From: Onchocerca volvulus
Taxonomy: Eukaryota > Nematoda > Chromadorea > Rhabditida > Onchocercidae
Reading direction: 5' to 3'
Assembly (NCBI GenBank): GCA_000499405.2
Contig: HG738137.1
Location: 1,488,001 to 1,552,000 of the forward strand
DNA: 64,000 nt
The position numbers and the translations under genes are program-made. The stretch's first letter is position 1; each line of letters begins with the position of its first letter. Shown one piece after another: positions 10,818 through 24,600 of the stretch. The notes below the pieces were generated by a model, which ran no database searches, was not told the origin of the DNA, and was given only the letters and a program-made list of their open reading frames with translations.

Positions 10818-13800
10818 ATGGCTGAATACGACTTGACTAAAAAGATGGCACCATTTTTCGACCTTCACTTAGTTATACCATTATTGGAATTTATTGAACC
10901 AAGGAATGTAAGTTAAATCATTTTAATAAAATTCAAAACGAATTTTTAAGAAGTTTTTTACGGTGAAACTTTTAAATATTTATAAAATTTTTTCAAAATT
11001 CTTCTGTTTTTCGTAGAACTTGAGTGTAATTATTACGAAATATAGTACATTTTAAATTAAAATGGATGTGTGATTATTCGGCGTAAACATTCTTGTAATG
11101 ATAATTGGTCTTTCAATACTTGAGATGTGATAATATTTTGTCTTTCCAAATTTTTACACTCTTGATATGTTTATATGTAACCGGCCGAAGTGTTACATGT
11201 TAGGTATTATCATCCACTGGCTTTGTAAATTTTACATATGATTGCTGCATGTAATTTGTCAAATCCATTCTTCCAAATACATATTCTACTGGTGAAATCA
11301 CTTTTTTTTAGATTTATGATCACGATTCATTAATTAAAGTACATCGTCGAGTTTTGCTAAAGACAAATATGATCGACAGTGTGATTGAAACATACTCAGA
11401 AGGTGAAGTACCAAAGGAATTAGAACAACGGAAAGTTGAAATTCTCAGCCAGGTATTTGTTAAATTTCAATACTTAACAATTTTAGATTTCTGTGCAGTA
11501 GAATAATCTATATAATTATAAGCGTTATTCATGCAACCCTGCTTGCATAAGTTTATGACTTGTGAGCTTATTATTTATTTATTTACAATCCTCTTGGAAC
11601 ATTGTGTTTCAGCGTGAAAAACTGAAGGTTAAAGTAGATCCAGTTGTGGAAATTCTGGAATCGGAACCAGTGAAAGCAATGATGGATAGTCGAGAATTAA
11701 CGAACAATAGAATACTTGAATATATCACCGCAAATCATGGAGTAATTTTATTCATAATAATCATTATTTTGTACTTTTTTGTCAGCGATATTTTTTCTAA
11801 GAATAAGACTTGGTTTCTGCCACAATTATGAGACTTGGACAGTGGATTAGCAATGCTTGCAGTATTGTGAAACAAGTAAGGATTTCAATATGTTTCGAAA
11901 TTTGGGTAGTAGATTGAAGATGGAAAAGCAGATAAGAATGAAGGAGCAAAAGATGAGGAGGGAAAATATTCTAATGATATATTTATCTTAAATAAGTTTT
12001 TTGGAAGCTGGTAAACATCAAGAAAATTTGCTGTCTTTTATAGCTTACTGAAGAAATGCTTGACTCCTTGTTTCGCTACGCCAAATTCCAGTATGAATGT
12101 GGTAATTATTCGGCTGCATCTTTATGTCTTGATTATTACCGCAATATTGTACCGCAACAAAATCCAAATTATCTGAGCGCACTGTATGGCAAATTGGCTT
12201 CCGAAATATTGCTGCAGGTAAATATATGTGAGCTAATTAAAGCTTTTAAAAAATTTATAATGATAGTACTGATAGTGGATAGAGATATGATTGCAGTAGA
12301 AATCTCTGTTGAAATGATGCGGGACGCATTTGTCGTTGAATAATGCGAAATAATGGGATTTACAAAATTTTTTCAGCAATTATTTTGATTATTAATAATA
12401 TCAGCTGCATGCTGTATAAGTCGAGATTTTTATTAGGAATGTTAGGAACATTAAAGTAGAAATATTAAAAAAATGGAGGATGAGAATTTTCGAAATATAT
12501 ATCCAAAAAAAAAATAAAAAATAAAAAATAAACGCTTTAGTAGATTTCCTGGAATGGTTTTTGTTATTTTTTCCAGGAATGGACGCATGCTAAAGATGAT
12601 TTGACCAAACTGCGAACATACATTGATTTTAATCCATTTGATACCGAATTGGAATCAGTGCAACAGCGTGCCTGGTTGATGCATTGGGCTTTATTCGTTT
12701 ATTTCAACTATCCGAAGGGACGTGACGAAATTGTTGAAATGTATCTCAATCAACAACCATATTTGAATACAATACAGGTAATTTTTTAATACATGTATAT
12801 TTATTATTTATTTGAAAAGCTTTGCAAATATTTTCTTCTATTTTTATACCGTTAAATTTATATATGTATGAGATAACATCTTCACTCCTTCATTTTACGT
12901 GATCCACAAATCTACAAAACGTCATGTTGGTTATTGTTCCCTTTGATTTTTTTATTGTATCCAATACGATCTTTTATAATATAGAATGGCAAACATAAAT
13001 TCTCAAATCATCATTTTCTTCAGTTTGTATATTTAAAGTTTAAGCAATATGTTCTAGTTATTTTTTTAGATTGCTTGTCCGCATCTTTTGCGATACTTGG
13101 CCGTAGCAGTTGTGACGAGCAAAACGAAGCAGAAAAACAGCTTGAAAGATTTGATCAAAGTAATCGATATTGTAAGTTATTTATTCAAGTCGTTTTTACA
13201 TCAAATATAGGTCAAATATAGTTGGCGAGTGAGAAATAAATTGTTTCCATCGCATAAGTTCTGCATGTGATATAGTTAAGCTTACAGCGATTTCAAATTT
13301 CATTATGCCTTATTTTAATTACTTTGTTTTTTCAAACAATTAATTTTGCATTGTTTGATTTTCTGATTTGCCACTAATTATTTTCATTGAAGGAAAGACA
13401 TAATTATGAAGATCCAGTTACTGACTTCTTAACTTGTCTATATATTAAGTATGATTTCGACGAGGCGCAAAAAAAGCTGAGGAAATGCGAAGATGTTAGT
13501 TATTTTGTTTAAATTGTTTATGAGTTCGTTCTGATTTAAATAAAGATTCCGATTCCCAACACAAGCGCTCAGTTTTATGATAATTTCAGGTTTTATCAAA
13601 TGACTTTTTCCTGACCGCTTGCTTAGAAGATTTCCGAGAAAGTGCTAGATTGTTGATTTTTGAAATGTTCTGCAGAATTCATCAGTGTATTTCGATACAG
13701 ATGCTGGCAGAGCGTCTTAATATGCAGCAGGTATGATATATTTTCACCCTTCCAATTTCTTTTTTTTTTTTCTTTTCTCTTAAATCATGTTACAAAATAT

Positions 13801-14490
13801 CATAAATTCATTGGATAAGTTCTAAAACATAAGATGAGTTCTAGGGAGTTAGATCATGAATGGTTTTACAAGAGCTGTATTTCAGGTTGAAGCAGAAAGA
13901 TGGATTGTTGATTTAATTAGAACGTACCGTATTGATGGTGCCAAAATTGATTCCAAACTTGGGCAGGTAAAATTATCGACTTACTTGGAATTATTTTCCT
14001 TAGAGCACTGTTGTCATTTACAGAAGTAGTAGCTTTTCTTCGTGAATGTTGGTGTAGAGTGATAAATGCAAATATTGAATAGTTCAAACAATACTTTATC
14101 TTTCGGTTATGTTGCCTTGGCTACTTAATTTATTTTAAAGGTTGTTATGGGTGCTAAAACTACATCTGTTCATGAGCAAGTGATGGAAAATACAAAGCGA
14201 TTGACTTTTCGTGCGCAACAAATTGCTCTACAACTGGAAAAAATGAAATTAGACAAGAAGGTCTGCATCATTAATTTTTTCTATATATAATATTTGTGAA
14301 GAATGTGAGATTTTTAACAAGTGTTACTTTGATAGTTTCGAGGACTGTCGCATCTATGAATTTGGTATGTTTCAGGTGTTCAGTTTTTCAGATTATTAGA
14401 TAGGTGTCGATTCTATGGATTATTTTTAAAATAAAATTTCAAATCTAAGTTTTTAAGTTCCAGGGTACATGGAAGACCGAATTATCGTGA
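10818..14490 (+). CDS. eif-3.E: Eukaryotic translation initiation factor 3 subunit E (INT6)
   Basis: Subunit e of the cytoplasmic eIF3 complex, which brings mRNA and initiator tRNA to the 40S ribosome. Eleven exons sum to about 435 residues (human about 445): 10818-10907, 11312-11452, 11613-11741, 12044-12217, 12577-12777, 13070-13171, 13393-13494, 13590-13730, 13886-13966, 14141-14260 and 14464-14490. All introns are phase 0. Family signatures are the N-terminal [31 protein letters not shown] [24 protein letters not shown], and [17 protein letters not shown]. The C-terminal PCI domain includes [37 protein letters not shown] and [12 protein letters not shown]. The last exon (GTWKTELS) is tentative, because its upstream donor would be GTCTGC. 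If that intron is not spliced, the frame ends at 14290 instead. Its neighbours are transposon debris on both sides. Confidence 0.93.
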
Positions 14491-15508
14491 TTTTATTTTA
14501 TGGAAAATAATTTGTGATCAAGTGATTTACTTCCTTGCTTGAAGGATTTTTTTTTCTGCTTATTGAAATTATTTGAGAATTTTGATGTCGCCAGAATTTG
14601 GGCTTTTTCTCCATTTCTGTTATAGAGTAAGTGTAGATAGTGCGAAATATTCAAATTTAATACTGATTTTTGAGCTGGTCATTTCATTTGTATATCAGGG
14701 TTTTTTGAGCAAAAAATAGCTAGTGGATGAATATTCTATGCAATGCAGAAATGAGACTTATTGTGGAAGTCATTCGATTATCAGTATAAAATTTTCTTAC
14801 GTGAGCATCTGTTGCTATAAATTCTAGTTCACATGATTGATGTAAATCGATTGAAGACCACATTATTAATGAGCATCCCATCATAAAACTATCAGTGCAC
14901 TGTTGAATATTTTTTTAGAATATCAGATTTACGTATATCAGAATAAATTCGAGTATTATTGGATGATAGTGACTTGAATTTCACGAATAAATTGTATGAT
15001 TTTGATCGAATGATTTCCAAGGTACTGACAGTATTCTTTTATTGGATAGAAAAAAGTACTCGTTAATTGTTCTCTCTACAAAAATTTGAATTAATATTAA
15101 CGATTTTATTCTGGATTGATTTATCCAATTATAGTGACGAATTCTTTGAATTCTGATATCTTTTAATTATATTGAAAGTTTAAAAAAATTGAACCAAAGC
15201 TAAGTTAATATTTTGATAAGCTCAAATTTGGTTAATTTTAAGTGATACGATTTTTCTGGTAAAGCTGTTTATTAAATTTATTTTTATTATTTTGTTTTTA
15301 TTGTTTGTTGCTGGATAAAGAAACTCAAATGGAAATAATGTGGTTTCTTTTTTTTTCTTCTTTTTTTTTCGAATTCATTTCCTTTTATGCTGCATTTCCA
15401 GAGCCAAGTTTCGTTTAAAGTTGTTTGATTGCTAACATTCTTCTGAGTGGTTATGATGAAGAAACAAAATATTTTTCATCATATCTTCCGGATTCTCCTT
15501 CCTGAAGG
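14491..15508. other. Intergenic stretch before the Wolbachia-like fragment
   Basis: AT-rich. No exon, RNA gene or repeat recognised. The proximal part should contain the eIF3e 3' untranslated region. Confidence 0.4.
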
Positions 15509-15949
15509 AGTGTAAAAGTTTGCTCTGTTCAAGGCAGCCAAGTAAATACTATAGAGGCAGATAAAGTTCTCATTGCAGTAGGTCGTAAACCATATACTGA
15601 TGGTCTTGACATTGATGGCAAAATAGGAAGAGATAGCCGTGGCTTTATTCAAGTTGACAATAAGTATGAAACCAATATAAAAAGGATATTTGCTATTGGT
15701 AATTCAATCGGTGGGGCAATGCTTGCTCATAAGGCGGAAGAAGAAGGAGTGGCAGTTGCAGAAATAATAGCAGGGCAGTCACCTCACATTAATTATGAAA
15801 TTATACCATTTGTTATTTATACCCATCCTGCGGTTTCTTCAATCGGCAAAAATGAAGAGGAACTCAGAAATGCTGTTGAAAGTATAAAGTTCGTTTTTGA
15901 TGGTAATATAGATTGTTTTATAGTTAGCATGCTCACTAATAAAAATTAG
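15509..15949 (+). pseudogene. lpdA: Wolbachia-like dihydrolipoyl dehydrogenase (lpdA) fragment
   Basis: An uninterrupted, intron-free frame from 15509 reads like the C-terminal half of E3, the FAD enzyme that reoxidises lipoamide in 2-oxoacid dehydrogenase complexes. Recognisable parts are EADKVLIAVGRKPYTDGL, GFIQVDNKYETNIKRIFAIG, GGAMLAHKAEEEGVAVAEII, and the start of the dimerisation domain (PFVIYTHPAVSSIGKNEEEL). Similarity ends near 15875, and the frame runs on as unrelated residues to a stop at 15947-15949. The N-terminal FAD and disulfide region and the C-terminal active-site His segment are absent. The FAD-contacting AIGD is AIGN here. Wording and lack of introns fit an alphaproteobacterial (Wolbachia) gene rather than a nematode DLD, so this is most likely endosymbiont DNA transferred to the nucleus. 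Only a database alignment can settle the source. Confidence 0.8.
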
Positions 15950-16369
15950 GTAGAGTTGACTTTTTATCGTAGTACGTTTATAAAAATCTCTCACTATTTT
16001 TTTAGACAAATTAACTTTTATTTATATTTTTACTGTTTTCTAGAATCACCATAGATATGTGATTTACTCATAAACTTTTTAATTACTAACTTAAATTAAA
16101 CCTTATAAGTTATTAAATTTCCTTGTGTGTTATCCGTTCTCAATCTCCATTCGGTCAAGAATGTCGAAAAAATCCGAAAGATATAATTAGATGTATATAG
16201 AAATATCTGAAGTTAAATAATGGAGAGATTGTTGACGAAATCAACAAATGCAGTCGAAATAAACAAGAGATGTTAGAAGCGCACGACAGTTTTGTAAAAA
16301 AAGGGGTATTATAAGTCAAGTAATGCGACATAGTTTCAGAGGGATCTATAGATCGAAAGTTGATTTTAC
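15950..16369. other. Stretch between the lpdA fragment and the LTR pair
   Basis: No exon recognised. Whether some of it is also endosymbiont-derived cannot be told by eye. Confidence 0.35.
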
Positions 16370-16728
16370 TGTTACAATGGCAGAATCGAATGCTTCAATA
16401 AAAAAGTTTTATTGACAGATCAAAGAGCGGTCTATACAGTACAAACAACTACTTAAGAATATCTAATCAAATTGATCAGTGGATTATTCTTTCCTTTGTT
16501 GCTTGTAGAGAAGAATAGCAATCCTTCATCATCGATTTGCAGCTATCGTTGCATCGTTCTGTAGCGGTGTAGAAGTCTGTTAATCGGAGCGTTTTGGCGG
16601 TAAACATGTTTATCCTTCAGGTGGTAGACATGTTTATCGGCATGCTGGTCAATTTCAAGCTAAAGTCGCGTTTTTTGATCTTTGACATTCCTTGTTTACA
16701 GTAATTACATCTTCCGGATTTTCCTGAT
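16370..16728 (-). mobile_element. Family A LTR copy, left arm of an inverted pair
   Basis: Plus strand from about TGTTACAATGGCAGAATCG to CTTCCGGATTTTCCTGATA. It carries the family A blocks TTCTTTCCTTTGTTGCTTGTAG, GGAGCGTTTTGGCGG and two CATGTTTATC motifs. It is shorter than other copies, because the middle part with the promoter box is deleted. Confidence 0.6.
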
Positions 16729-16732
16729 AGGG

Positions 16733-17040
16733 ACTAGTGAACATAAGGATAAACATATTTACCGCCAAAACGCTCCGATTCACAGATAAACAAAACGAGG
16801 TCAAATAATCATAGGACGACACATTAAAGCTCAGGTAAGAACCCCGAAGGATTTAAAAGGTCAGGATTTCGGAGCTGAAGTTAGTTTTTAGACGAAACAG
16901 TTCAGATCGATGTCATTTCGATAATTCAGTTGAGCGGTATTCTTCTATCGATCTCTACGAGCAACAAAAGAAAGAATAACCCAGTGATCAATTACTTGGA
17001 TATTCTCTAATAATTGTTATAAATGGAGAGCAATCGGGAA
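16733..17040 (+). mobile_element. Family A LTR fragment, right arm of the inverted pair
   Basis: The same family in the opposite orientation: ACATATTTACCGCCAAAACG, then a CAAATAATCATAGGACGAC block, a GATTTAAAAGGTCAGGATTTCGG promoter-like block, then GAGCAACAAAAGAAAGAATAA. It lies 5 bases from its inverted partner. Confidence 0.6.
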
Positions 17041-20000
17041 ATTTCATCAGAAAGCAGGTGCTTTCTTCCATATCTCTATGGGATAAAAGCCTTTTCATAT
17101 TTTCCCATGGATTACGGAGGATTAATTCAATGTTCCAGTACTTCAGGTTATGCGGGGAATTTACGAATCGAATGGAGGAGAAAGTTTGAGTAATGAAGAA
17201 GTTGCAGGAGTGAAATATTGTGCACGAGACTATCCAGATTCCGAGTAATTAATATAGGAATTTTTCTATAAACAGTTCATATATCTTTTTGGAAGTTTTG
17301 CATTTTAGTTGCCTACTTCTGCAAATTGGTCGGATTTTAAACAGCAGTGAGATATTAAGGGAAGCATCGCTGTATCACTTTATTTTTAATACTTTGCTTC
17401 TTTTACTTCATTTTTTTCAAGTGCTGTAGATCTGCATCAAATTAAAATTTAAATTTGGCTGCGAATATTTTCGTGAAACAGAGTCGTGATTTGCGGGAGT
17501 TATCATAAATATCTGACATTTCCAATTTATTATTATTTTTTTTTATTTATTTATATACATTAAAGAAAAATTTCGATTTAATTAAAAGCAAAATATATGC
17601 ATAGAAAAATGAATTTAAAAATAATTGAATGAAGTTATGATTTCAAAATAATTAACCCATTGTATAATTATACTGCATTATAAGTTGTGCGAGATATCGA
17701 TTAATGAAGTAATTTAAAATAGGAATTGAATTATCAAAAGGGGCATATCTAAGTAAATTATGCATAAGATCTCGTATAATGATAACCCATGTCAGATGAT
17801 GGATGGTGAAAAAGTCCAAAAATTCAACGAATAAAAAGAATAAAATTCATACAAAATACATCTTTTCGTCATCATTCAAATGATGCATGAACAAGACGGG
17901 TAACACAAATGCAAGAACATGCACTGTTATTGCAGTCGTACGAAGTATCAAGATTAGTATCTGAAATTTGCGGCTCGTTAATTATGATTTGCATAGAGCT
18001 TGAAATATATTGATTGCATTTTTATGCCATATACAAAAAAATTTTTTCATTATTGTAGAATTTTTATAAATCAAAAAAGCAATATCGACTAAATCGATCA
18101 TCGGTATAGATCAATCAGACAAATTAGTATCATGGCTGATGTCATTTTTTGAATCGATTTTTATATAATTGCATCTGATAATATTAAACAATAAGTGATT
18201 TTAATTATCAAAATTGTTCTAATGAGTTTGGCTTTAATATAATACAATTTATTCATTGGTTATTGAAATGCATTAAATTTATGCCAAACACAAAATGCAT
18301 GTATGTGAATTTATAAAAACAGCTGATTCAAATAAATTTGCAAATGTTAGTTGCTTTTAGGATTTCATGTTGTGAACAATGCAAGCATTGCATATTAAAT
18401 TTTCATTTTCTACTATTAGGAAGCCTCTTGAAAATAGGTTTGGAACAAAATAATTTTAAACGCAACTGATCAATAATTTATGGAGATAAAGACGAAAATT
18501 TAATTTAAGGATTCGTTTTTTGTTTAACGTATTTAAAATCCAACCATAACAGTTGCAAGACCGGAATTATCACCTAAATTAAATAGCTTCGAAATTAGAT
18601 TTCCGGAAAGGCATGGAAACAATAACCATTGAATTGGATTCGGCACAATATTTCGTTCTTCAAAAATTTTCTATGTCGAATTAAATACCATAACTGTAAG
18701 TAAAATTATAAAGTAGATATACGATATTAAGAGTTTTTTAAAATTCATTCGAAATTCATTAACCTTGCGTTATAGATAAACTTAACTCTGTCAAATTTTA
18801 AGGAAAACATAAATCTGATTAAAATAAAAAGAAAATGGGAAGAATATTTGGTAAAACTAGGAGCGATTTTAATTTGGTAATTTAAATTAAATTTAACGTA
18901 CTAGTGTGACAAATGAATTTGATAATTGAAGCACGAAAAGCAGCTAATTGACAAATAAGTACCATTAACGTGAATGCGACTGTTTTACCAAATGACCAAT
19001 CTATAGGCCCGGTACCAAATGACCAATCTACAGGTCCGGTCTAGATTTCCATAAGATAATGCTGTACTGATGCATAGTAAACTAAAAGCTAAATTTTGGG
19101 AGAAAAGAGAAAACTTGTAGATAGTAATAATCCAAAATCATTTCAATTTCACTTTTTTCATATTTACTTCTTTGTTCATTTTCGATCAATGCATTAAAAG
19201 TGGTTATCCACGATTATTTGTTGTTTTAAGTAATAATGTCGGATAAAATTCGCTTACTGTTTATACCAAATAATTTGATGGCTATATATTCGGCAAATTG
19301 TGAAACATTTATTAGATCTCTGGTTCGCTTCTATATCGAAATAATTTCGTTTAATTGATTGAAACAAGTAAAACGCCAGATATTTCAAGTTATCAATTTG
19401 ACTTTTACTATTCAAATCTTGAATGTTAAACGTAACAATCAACGTTGCAATATGTTTAATCATAAAAGTCAGTACAATCTAAAATTCCTTACATATACAT
19501 AAACTGATCCTTAATTTCGATCTAGCAATTAACAATAAACAGGATCATATCTCTGGTAATTTTCGTTTATGTTACAAAAAGTTATTAGAAAATATCCAGG
19601 TAAATTGATCACTGAGTTATTCTTCCCTTTGTTGCTAGTAAAGAAAAATAGTGGTCTTTGATTGTTGATTTGCGTAGAAAAGGATGCAATCCTGCTATCG
19701 CTGCGTCGCTCTGAATGATAGTAGAAACTGTCGCTGTGTCGATATAGAAACTCCTAACTTTGCTCGGTCATTCTAGAAAAATAATATTTTGAAATATTAA
19801 AAATAATATTTTGAAATATTTGCTCGGTCATTCTAGAAAAATAATATTTTGAAATAGTAATATTATCATTATTACTGGCACTTATAATCAAAATTAATAT
19901 CATTATTATTATCGTGATAGTAAGGACTAACATAAAAATTGGTAATACTGAAAACAATAATTATTATTAAATTTCAAATCCTTGGCATTTATCATTCTAC

Positions 20001-21679
20001 AACTTTGTCCTGTTAGCAGGATTGTTCCCTTTTTTAAACAGTTGATAAAGAGAATTATTTTATGAATTATATTATCAATACTTCTAATGATTTATTATCA
20101 GAACAATAATTTAAAAAATTTGTTCAATAATATAATACACCATCAATGATGTATTTAATGATTTATTTAGTTGACTATTACAAACAATCTGAACGCTATA
20201 TGATAATTCTTTTTTCGAAGCATTCATTATCAAATTTCTTTTTTCCCATACATATTTATTATATTTAGTTACAACAAACATCTTTCTTTTAAATTTACTC
20301 TTTTTTCCCTTTTTTTCAATTTCATTTCCAATAATATCGATTTCAATTAACTGGAAATAACTGGCTTCAAATTTTAAAGTATAAATTTCATGCCAGATAA
20401 TAGTCAATAAATGTTTGTATTTTAAAAACTTTATTTTTTCTTCCAGCATAATTATAAAATAATCACAACAACAACCTTCTTGCGATAAATTCCAGTGCAA
20501 ATGCCTATTAAAATAAATACCTAACAAGTTGATATAAACAAAATATTGAAAACTTCATACATACATATCATTTGGAAATTGGGATATATTTTCTGAAATC
20601 TTGCAAAATTAAGTTTAAAAATCAGAAATTATCATCTCCGCATCAGCAGTTTCCCGATCCTACGATATCTGAGCATTCTTGGACCAGTCCGCAATTCATT
20701 TCCTTCACTCACTTTTCTATGTTTTCTCCTGTACTTAATATATTCGAAGCATCATTGGTATCCAAAAATGAAATTCCTTTACCAAAACTATAACTTTTAA
20801 CGGCAATAATAATCGAAGATTAAATGTAATAAAAATTTTAACTATTAACGGCAATATATACATATATATATATATGTATATTAATAAGTTATTATTACCC
20901 GATACACAAGCAAATGTTCCCAAAAAAGAGACATATCCTGAACAGAATCATCTGGAGGAATCTTAAAATACAACAAAAATAATTGAAAGAAATATTCGAA
21001 CTACAAAAAATTATTAGAAGAACCGTTTTAAAACTTCTAAAACACATTACATAACAGATCGATGATCTGTCTCGTTTCATTGAAAGCATGTGTTAATGAA
21101 AGGATATCTGCCCCTCATAATATTTTACGATGCTATAACAATCCGGTTAATTATAAAAACCGAAAAAGCAAATTAAAGAAAAAACTGCATAGCTCATCAA
21201 GAAAGATATGTATAATAATAAGAGTAGGCCATAACTGACTTCTGAATTATTTCTGGTAAAGTCCTTTTTTGTTTAATGTTGATTATCATCTTTTTGCGCA
21301 TCTACTTTTACATCATTATCCAGCGACAAATTCAGCAGTTCCTGTATGATTACCAATATTACTTCCATGGATAAAAGGATTTGAGATTAAACACTATATA
21401 ATTTGCACAAACTTTTTACATCAAATTGAAATTGGATCTTCTTATAAGGGGAAAAAAGTCAAGCAGCAAATGATTAATAATTCTTGAATTAAAAAAAATC
21501 TATAATAGTAGAATCAATTCCACGTCCACTCCTAAATATATCTAGGTATTTCATTTCTTGTAATTGATTTCACTTTCAATCAAAAAATCATACTTTGTCA
21601 ATTGCATGATTTTCTCACTAAAAAATCATTTTTAGTTCATTGTAATAATTGCATAATTAGCATAATTAGATATATTATG
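17041..21679. other. Gene-poor intergenic region 3' to both eIF3e and COG8
   Basis: No host gene recognised in 4.6 kb. It contains a two-unit 27-base duplication (TACCAAATGACCAATCTA..., 18986-19039), a two-unit duplication of about 60 bases (TTGCTCGGTCATTCTAGAAA, about 19761-19856), and a family A LTR fragment (19565-19740). An AT palindrome lies near 20850-20885. A GC-richer open stretch at 20620-20793 (+) has a protein-like composition but no domain I recognise. Confidence 0.5.
19565..19740 (-). mobile_element. Family A LTR fragment
   Basis: Contains the block AATATCCAGGTAAATTGATC, then ACTGAGTTATTCTTCCCTTTG and TTGCTAGTAAAGAAAAATAG, as in the LTR copies at 9092-9560 and 16370-16728. The rest of the LTR is missing. 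Confidence 0.5.
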
Positions 21680-24600
21680 TTATCCTACCTCTTGAGAAAT
21701 ATTACTATTTTCAGGGACATGCGTTTCACTAATTTCTGCATTTCCATTAGTAAGAGTTGAAACAATTTCATTATATCCATTTATGTAACGATTTGTTTCT
21801 TCCAGTAGCTTTTCACTTACTATCGAATTGGGACAATCGTTACAAATCTCCTGAATCGGTATAACATATCTTTTTTCCTGCAAAAATTTCTTAAGAATTA
21901 ATATTTTACCACATTTTTTTTAGAAAGCAAAAAGGACAAGCAAGAGAATAAATTAAATAAATTGTAAAGTAATAAAAAAATGAGAGTAAAAAAGGACAAA
22001 AATGAACGAAAAAGAAGTTACTGTAAGTATAGCATAAGAAAAATAAAGAAAATCCAAAACTAAATTAACATGTAAGAGACAGTACTTTAGATAAATACTA
22101 ACTTACATATAATTCTAGCGTACATGTAGTATAATAAAACGGTCGACAGCATTTTTCGTATGGATATAACGTCAACAAGCAGCTGTTAATGTATGGCATG
22201 AAGTATTTTCCTAATAATTTAATTGCCTTCTCCATAATCTGAAATAACATAATTATATAAAAAAAGAAAATCGAAAGAAATTATAAGTGCTATTTTTTAC
22301 CAGCTACTTAAAGTAACCTGCTGCTTTTCAAGATTGAAAGCATACATATAAATAGATTTTTTTGGTATTTGCATTTTGAAATACCAAAAAAATTTTGTTC
22401 TTAACACAAACAAATCTAATACAATTTATATATAATTCTCTCTCCTTCTCTCCAAAGCTGAATCTTTTTGTTCACAGAAAGCACGACTGACAGAATTATA
22501 TCAACAGGGAATTAAAACTTACTTCTTTTTTAACTATATTCTCCATACTACATAGCCAGAAAACAACAATTTTCATTGAATTCGTTAATTCTTTTAGAAC
22601 TGCGTTGATCTAAAAAGAATTAAATGAGCAGAAGAGATAGTAAAAATATTTAAATGAATATTTAAATAAATTGCAAATGAATATTTCTTTAAAATTCCTA
22701 GAATCGAAAAATAAAAGCGATCCTTACTTGAGTTGGTGATAAACCACTTCTTAATTCATTTAAGGCATCAATTAAGGCATTCCCATAAATACATAAATCA
22801 TCCCAAAATGCAAGTACTGAAGGAACTGACGGTTGTTTACCATCTTGAGTACAAGACAGAAACAAAGCATCCGGTATTTCACCATCAATTTCGATAGTTT
22901 TACACTGTTTTAAGCTAAAATAATAAGAGTTAAACATTGCTGACAATTCTAAAATGCTGCCATTAATCTAAAATATCATTATTAATGAAATATTATTAGA
23001 ATTATATAAGTGAATACTTTAAGAAATAAAAATCATGAACTCTACTCCAGTTAAATTACGAATTCTAAACTTATCAACTAACTTATTCGCTGCATCCTGA
23101 ACTTTTAAGGAGAATCTCTTGATGACAAATTCATCAATGATTTTTGCGATCAACGGCCGAAAATCCATTCCCATTCGTCCAAACGATAGGGCGAAACTCA
23201 TTAATTTGCTCGTTAGAGAGCCAATGTCAATGGGCGTTTCATTCCCGACATTTCTGGAATAAAAAACCATCCCAGTTATGAAATTAAATGCTTGTAGAAG
23301 AAAAATGAATTCAATTTACTTTATGCGATTGAACATTAAGTCGAAGTTGTGAATTGCCCATTCATTAAGAATTACAGAGGGAGTTGCTGTTTGCCAAATA
23401 TCCCATCGTTGATCCAGTGATGACTACAACATTAAATTATCAATTTCGAATGAAACTTAAATTTTAAACTATTTTCAAGTTACTGTTATCTGCAACGAAG
23501 ATCTAGTACTATACTACTATTCTCAAAAAATATAAAAAAAACTCACATCCACTTGTCGTCTGCTTATTTCATTTTCTGGAAAAACGGCAAGATACAAAAC
23601 CATAGTATCATACATACAATCACGATAAACTTCAACCATCCGGAGAATGAAGTCTGGCTGCGACTGAATATATAATTAGACAAAATTATCAGTATTTTGA
23701 CGAACCAATAAAAACTGCCGAATAGGCAAAAAATTTCCAATCAACAATAAAATGACTTAAACTAGTAATTAGGATTTTTTTTTTTCTCAGAGACGTATGA
23801 ACTATCGCCGCGTCAGATTTTATTACAATTCACAATTATATTTCAGTGATTCAATGAAATTATTGATTAAGATTTATTAAAAAACAAAATGCTTACAAAC
23901 TTTAAAAAAATGGCTTACTCGAATATCTAAAAGTCGCTTTTCAAGGTATACATCACGATATTGCAAAATCATAACACGCAGTTGCGTCGAAGACAAATAC
24001 GGAATCTTCCGGATATTATTTATAATTTGAATACTGTTTGCCAAGTCAATAGGACCAGCAAATCTGTTGAATAATTCATCCAATAACTGATATCGAGCAT
24101 CGATTAGCTTATCAGCAACTCGCTGCAAATATTGGCAAATTCGGAACTGAGTAACAAATTTCAATAATAAAACTGAGTTACAAAAATAATGACTTCGGAA
24201 ATTTCTAAATCTATTGCCTTCTTCACCAAGCAATCTCTTTCATGCAAAAATTTGAATTCATAAGATCTCTTAACTTTCATCTATCCAATCAAAAAAAAAA
24301 AAAAATTTAAATTTCAAAGATATTTAATTTCTGTTTTAACCTTCAACGATATTCCAACTAAAAAAGATCTAAAAAAATATACATTAGGATGAAAAAAATA
24401 AGGAAAATTCAAATTGCTCAAAATAAATAGAAAGGCAAAGTAATATGTGAAAAATTCTAAACATAGTTGTCATTTCGAAGTCGACTGATAATTTCTTTTG
24501 AAAGTCCCTTTATAAGAATGACCGACTAATCAAATATGCCATAAGATTTTAAATAATGAACAAACTGCATAAAAACCTTAATTATGGGATTTTTAGTAAG

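Noticed and set aside
20850..20885. AT palindrome that could form a hairpin
   Set aside because: Simple TA-rich sequence, expected by chance in DNA of this composition.
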